Source: Clusia tigrina (lineage: Eukaryota; Arthropoda; Insecta; Diptera; Clusiidae). From it: a stretch of 64,000 nt of DNA. Each line of letters opens with the position of its first letter. The first letter of the stretch is position 1. The position numbers and the translations under genes were made by a program. The stretch is from positions 191,513,887 through 191,577,886 of the forward strand of contig OV050030.1 of NCBI GenBank assembly GCA_920105625.2, read 5' to 3'. Shown in pieces: positions 61,359 through 64,000 of the stretch. The notes under the pieces are model-generated. The model ran no database searches and was not told the origin of the DNA. It was given only the letters and a program-made list of their open reading frames with translations.

Positions 61359-62328
61359 TTGCTTTATTGTCACAAAATTTCAAGATTTTATGACGCTCCA
61401 GTAAAAATTTACATTCTTTTGAATGTTGCAAACTTTGATAGGTGTAGTACGCATGGAAAAAAGGAGTCAGAGCCATTGGAAGTGTTTCAATTTGGACTCA
61501 AGGGTAGCATAGCTATGACCGATAGCTTAAATTGACAAGGGGCATGAGTGCTTTATTGTCACAAAATTTCAAGGTTTTATTACTCTCCAGTAAAAAGTTA
61601 CAAGCTTTTGAATGTTGCAAACTTTGATAGGTGTAGTACGCACGGAAAAAAGTAGTTAGAACCATTGGATGCTTTATCAGTGTTTCAATTTGGACTCAAG
61701 GGTAGCATAGCTATGACCGATAGCTTAAATTGACAAGGGACATGAGTGCTTTATTGTCACAAAATTTCAAGGTTTTATGACGCTCCAGTAGAAAGTTACA
61801 GGCATTTGAATGTTGCAAACTTTGATACGCACCGTGTAGAAGTTTGGTCCATTGGAAGCTTTATCAGTGTTTCAATTTTGACTCAAGGGTAGCATATCTA
61901 TGATCGATAGCTTAAATTGACAAGGGGCATGAGTGCTTTATTGTCACAAAATTTCAAGGTTTTATGACGCTCCAGTAAAAAGTTACAAGCTTTTGAATGT
62001 TGCAAACTTTGATAGGTGTAGTACCACGGAAAAAAGGAGTCAGAGCCATTGGAAGATTTATCAGTGTTTCAATTTGGACTCAAGGGTAGCATATCTATGA
62101 TCGATAGCTTAAATTGACAAGGGGTATGCGTGCTATATTGTCACGAAAATTTCAAGGTTTTATGACGCTCCAGTAAAAAGTTACAAGCATTTGAATGCTG
62201 CAAATTTTGATAGGTGTAGTACGCACGGAAAAAAGGAGTTAGAGCCATTGGATGCTTTATCAGTGTTTCAATTTGGACTCAAGGGTAGCATAGCTATGAC
62301 CGATAGCTTAAATTAACAAGGGGCATGC

Positions 62329-62516
62329 GTGCTTTATTGTCACAAAATTTAAAGGTTTTATGGCGCTCCAGAAAAAAGTTTACAAGCATTTGAATGTTGC
62401 AAACTTTGATACGCACCGTGTAGAAGTTTGGTCCATTGGTAGGTTTATCAGTGTTTCAATTTTGACCCAAGAGTAGCATATCTATGACCGATAGCTTAGA
62501 TTGACAAGAGGCACGA
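62329..62516 (+). repeat. Class E monomer (187/188 bp), exemplar
   Basis: Marked by CAAAATTTAAAGG, TTTTATGGCGCTCC, CCAGAAAAAAGTTTAC, the B-type cassette GATACGCACCGTGTAGAAG, then TTGGTAGG, TTTTGACCCAAGAG and GCATATCTATG. It ends GATTGACAAGAGGCACGA, so the next monomer starts GCACTTTATT instead of GTGCTTTATT. Left-zone copies (3510-14076) are 187 bp with AAAAAAGTTAC; copies from 19111 on are 188 bp with one extra T. E and B share the cassette and look like sister lineages. Confidence 0.92.
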
Positions 62517-62714
62517 GCACTTTATTGTCACAAAATTTCAAGGTTTTATGACGCTCCAGTAAAAAGTTACAAACATTTGAATGTAGCAAATTTTGATAGG
62601 TGTAGTACGCACGGAAAAAAGGAGTTAGAACCATTGGATGCTTTATCAGTGTTTCAATTTGGACTCAAGGGTAGCATAGCTATGACCGATAGCTTAAATT
62701 GACAAGGGGCATGA
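62517..62714 (+). repeat. Class F monomer (198 bp), exemplar
   Basis: Always directly after E or an E-like hybrid. It begins GCACTTTATTG, with AAACATTTGAATGTAGCAAA and GGAGTTAGAACC, then TTGGATGC. Left-zone copies at 35 and 3697 read GAATGTTCAAA with one base lost (197 bp). Copies at 21217 and 23323 share a different 1-bp loss, TTTTGTTAGTG. F is followed by B throughout, except at 33343 where D follows. Confidence 0.9.
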
Positions 62715-62901
62715 GTGCTTTATTGTCACAAAATTTCAAGGTTTTATGACGCTCCAGTAGAAAGTTACAGGCATTTGAATGTTGCAAACTTTGATACGCA
62801 CCGTGTAGAAGTTTGGTCCATTGGAAGCTTTATCAGTGTTTCAATTTTGACTCAAGGGTAGCATAGCTATGACCGATAGCTTAAATTGACAAGGGGCATG
62901 A
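62715..62901 (+). repeat. Class B monomer (187 bp), exemplar
   Basis: Marked by CAGTAGAAAGTTACAGGC and a different central segment, GATACGCACCGTGTAGAAG then TTTGGTCC, which replaces a 43-bp segment of other classes with 32 bp. It ends TTGGAAGC, then TTTTGACTCAAGG. It is among the commonest classes and occurs across the whole window (232, 3894, 9068, 14461, 19497, 26601, 35084, 49009, 61746). B-B pairs are frequent right of 28.9 kb. Confidence 0.92.
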
Positions 62902-63090
62902 TTGCTTTATTGTCACAAAATTTCAAGATTTTATGACGCTCCAGTAAAAATTTACATTCTTTTGAATGTTGCAAACTTTGATAGGTGTAGTACGCACGGA
63001 AAAAAGGAGTCAGAGCCATTGGAAGTGTTTCAATTTGGACTCAAGGGTAGCATAGCTATGACCGATAGCTTAAATTGACAAGGGGCATGA
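62902..63090 (+). repeat. Class C monomer (189 bp), exemplar
   Basis: Marked by GGAGTCAGAGCC followed by TTGGAAGTGTTTCAA, a 9-bp loss of GATTTATCA relative to class D. The loss is a multiple of three, so C keeps the A-class reading register. It is found throughout (419, 2160, 9255, 15820, 24471, 41637, 60784). Left-zone copies often read ACGCTTGG instead of ACGCACGG. Many copies after B read ATGATTGCTT with CAGTAAAAATTTAC, a local subtype. Variants are 183 bp (8300, 10785, 12137) and 190 bp (15820, 17180). Confidence 0.92.
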
Positions 63091-63288
63091 GTGCTTTATT
63101 GTCACAAAATTTCAAGGTTTTATTACTCTCCAGTAAAAAGTTACAAGCTTTTGAATGTTGCAAACTTTGATAGGTGTAGTACGCACGGAAAAAAGTAGTT
63201 AGAACCATTGGATGCTTTATCAGTGTTTCAATTTGGACTCAAGGGTAGCATAGCTATGACCGATAGCTTAAATTGACAAGGGACATGA
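63091..63288 (+). repeat. Class H monomer (198 bp), exemplar
   Basis: Marked by an altered head (TTATTACTCTCCAG, or GACTCTCCAG, GAATCTCCAG, GACCCTCCAG in other copies), AAGCTTTTGAATG, and GGAAAAAAGTAGTTAGAACC. Copies at 29471, 34886, 41054, 45101, 55657, 59813, 61548 and 63091. The body resembles C and the second half resembles F, so H may itself be an old C/F recombinant. H-headed hybrids occur at 20644, 21790 and 43954. Confidence 0.85.
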
Positions 63289-64000
63289 GTGCTTTATTGT
63301 CACAAAATTTCAAGGTTTTATGACGCTCCAGTAGAAAGTTACAGGCATTTGAATGTTGCAAACTTTGATACGCACCGTGTAGAAGTTTGGTCCATTGGAA
63401 GCTTTATCAGTGTTTCAATTTTGACTCAAGGGTAGCATATCTATGATCGATAGCTTAAATTGACAAGGGGCATGAGTGCTTTATTGTCACAAAATTTCAA
63501 GGTTTTATGACGCTCCAGTAAAAAGTTACAAGCTTTTGAATGTTGCAAACTTTGATAGGTGTAGTACCACGGAAAAAAGGAGTCAGAGCCATTGGAAGAT
63601 TTATCAGTGTTTCAATTTGGACTCAAGGGTAGCATATCTATGATCGATAGCTTAAATTGACAAGGGGCATGCGTGCTATATTGTCACGAAAATTTCAAGG
63701 TTTTATGACGCTCCAGTAAAAAGTTACAAGCATTTGAATGCTGCAAATTTTGATAGGTGTAGTACGCACGGAAAAAAGGAGTTAGAGCCATTGGATGCTT
63801 TATCAGTGTTTCAATTTGGACTCAAGGGTAGCATAGCTATGACCGATAGCTTAAATTAACAAGGGGCATGCGTGCTTTATTGTCACAAAATTTAAAGGTT
63901 TTATGGCGCTCCAGAAAAAAGTTTACAAGCATTTGAATGTTGCAAACTTTGATACGCACCGTGTAGAAGTTTGGTCCATTGGTAGGTTTATCAGTGTTTC

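Larger units (their letters stand above)
1..64000 (+). repeat. Satellite DNA array, about 330 tandem monomers
   Basis: The window is filled end to end by one monomer family in one orientation. Start-to-start distances are almost all 187, 188, 189, 197, 198 or 199 bp. Exceptions are a few deletion variants (176, 183, 186, 192 bp), a 190-bp C with one extra A, and three fused units (249, 287, 287 bp). One counted monomer is about 37% GC. No unique sequence, transposon, rRNA or tRNA interrupts it. Monomers sort into about eleven classes arranged in higher-order repeats. Monomers near nucleosome-repeat length in HORs are typical of centromeric or pericentromeric satellites. That location is an inference, and the species is unknown. 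The plus strand is used only as a reference orientation. Confidence 0.97.
61359..64000 (+). repeat. 1543-bp 8-mer HOR, one full and one partial copy
   Basis: Copy 1 is 61359-62901: C-H-B-D-A3-E-F-B (189+198+187+197+199+188+198+187). Copy 2 starts at 62902 and is cut by the window edge within E. Marks shared at an offset of 1543: TTTCAAGATTTTATG and TTTACATTCTTTTG in C, GACAAGGGACATGAG before B. Two differences seen are ACGCATGG versus ACGCACGG in C and GGGGTATGCG versus GGGGCATGCG before A3. Read cyclically, the order E-F-B-C-H-B-D-A3 is the 11-mer minus B, A5 and C. Confidence 0.93.

Noticed and set aside
1..64000. CRISPR array
   Set aside because: The repeat fills the whole period. There are no short repeats separated by unique spacers and no cas genes.
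1..64000. Tandem gene family, rDNA spacer or tRNA/5S cluster
   Set aside because: No internal promoter boxes, conserved RNA core or coding part is seen in the monomer. Length changes are scattered with no protected segment.
1..64000. Transposon or retroelement insertions
   Set aside because: Every base could be assigned to a monomer or a monomer fusion. There are no terminal repeats, target-site duplications, poly(A) tails or element coding sequence.
1..64000. Inverted segments within the array
   Set aside because: The GTGCTTTATTGTCAC start and its variants recur on the plus strand at every expected monomer step. No interval needed reverse-complement monomers.
1..64000. CENP-B box
   Set aside because: I looked for the TTCG-N4-A-N2-CGGG pattern and its reverse complement in the class sequences and saw none. 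The nearest CG-containing segment, TACGCACGGAAA, does not fit.
1..64000. Bacterial or phage origin
   Set aside because: 64 kb without a gene, made of a homogenised tandem repeat of about 190 bp, does not fit prokaryotic or phage genomes.

Overview
The whole 64 kb window is one uninterrupted satellite DNA array. I see no gene, RNA gene, transposon or unique sequence. It holds about 330 head-to-tail monomers, all in the same orientation. Their lengths fall into a few discrete values (187, 188, 189, 197, 198, 199 bp). GC content is about 37% (74 of 198 bases counted in one monomer). This points to a eukaryote and to constitutive heterochromatin, most plausibly centromeric or pericentromeric: monomers near nucleosome-repeat length, high identity, and higher-order repeats (HORs). 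I cannot name the species or satellite family from the sequence. A plant seems more likely than an animal, but that is a weak inference.

I used the GTG of 'GTGCTTTATTGTCAC' as monomer position 1 and walked the array monomer by monomer, checking lengths against coordinates. The monomers sort into recurring classes. Full-length classes are A1, A2, A4, A5, F and H (198 bp) and A3 (199 bp). C (189 bp) lacks 9 bp, and D (197 bp) lacks 1 bp. B (187 bp) and E (187/188 bp) carry a different central cassette. E-F-B keeps its order along most of the array, and every A4 is followed by E or an E-headed hybrid.

Layout: 1-8299 is an older, mixed zone with a 3662-bp-offset duplication carrying deletion scars. 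8300-14836 is rich in C/D/E/A2/A3, with a 1352-bp 7-mer HOR. 14837-17556 is two copies of a 1360-bp HOR, each containing a 586-bp trimer twice. 17557-18912 is a transition. 18913-28521 is built on A4-E-F-B-C HORs, interrupted by a C-D dimer run at 24471-25628. 28522-46268 holds four copies of an 11-monomer, 2117-bp HOR separated by variable spacers, within longer duplications. 46269-53825 has A4/A5-based HORs with deletion scars. 53066-60783 has a 3562-bp block duplicated at an offset of 4156 bp. 61359-64000 is a 1543-bp 8-mer HOR that equals the 11-mer minus three monomers.

The open frames of about 61 codons are a by-product of the monomer sequence. The 1-bp and 11-bp length changes between classes break any frame, so I call no CDS. 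The notable content is the architecture: successive HORs, hybrid monomers at recombination points, and three non-homologous fusion monomers, one of which was later copied together with its surroundings.
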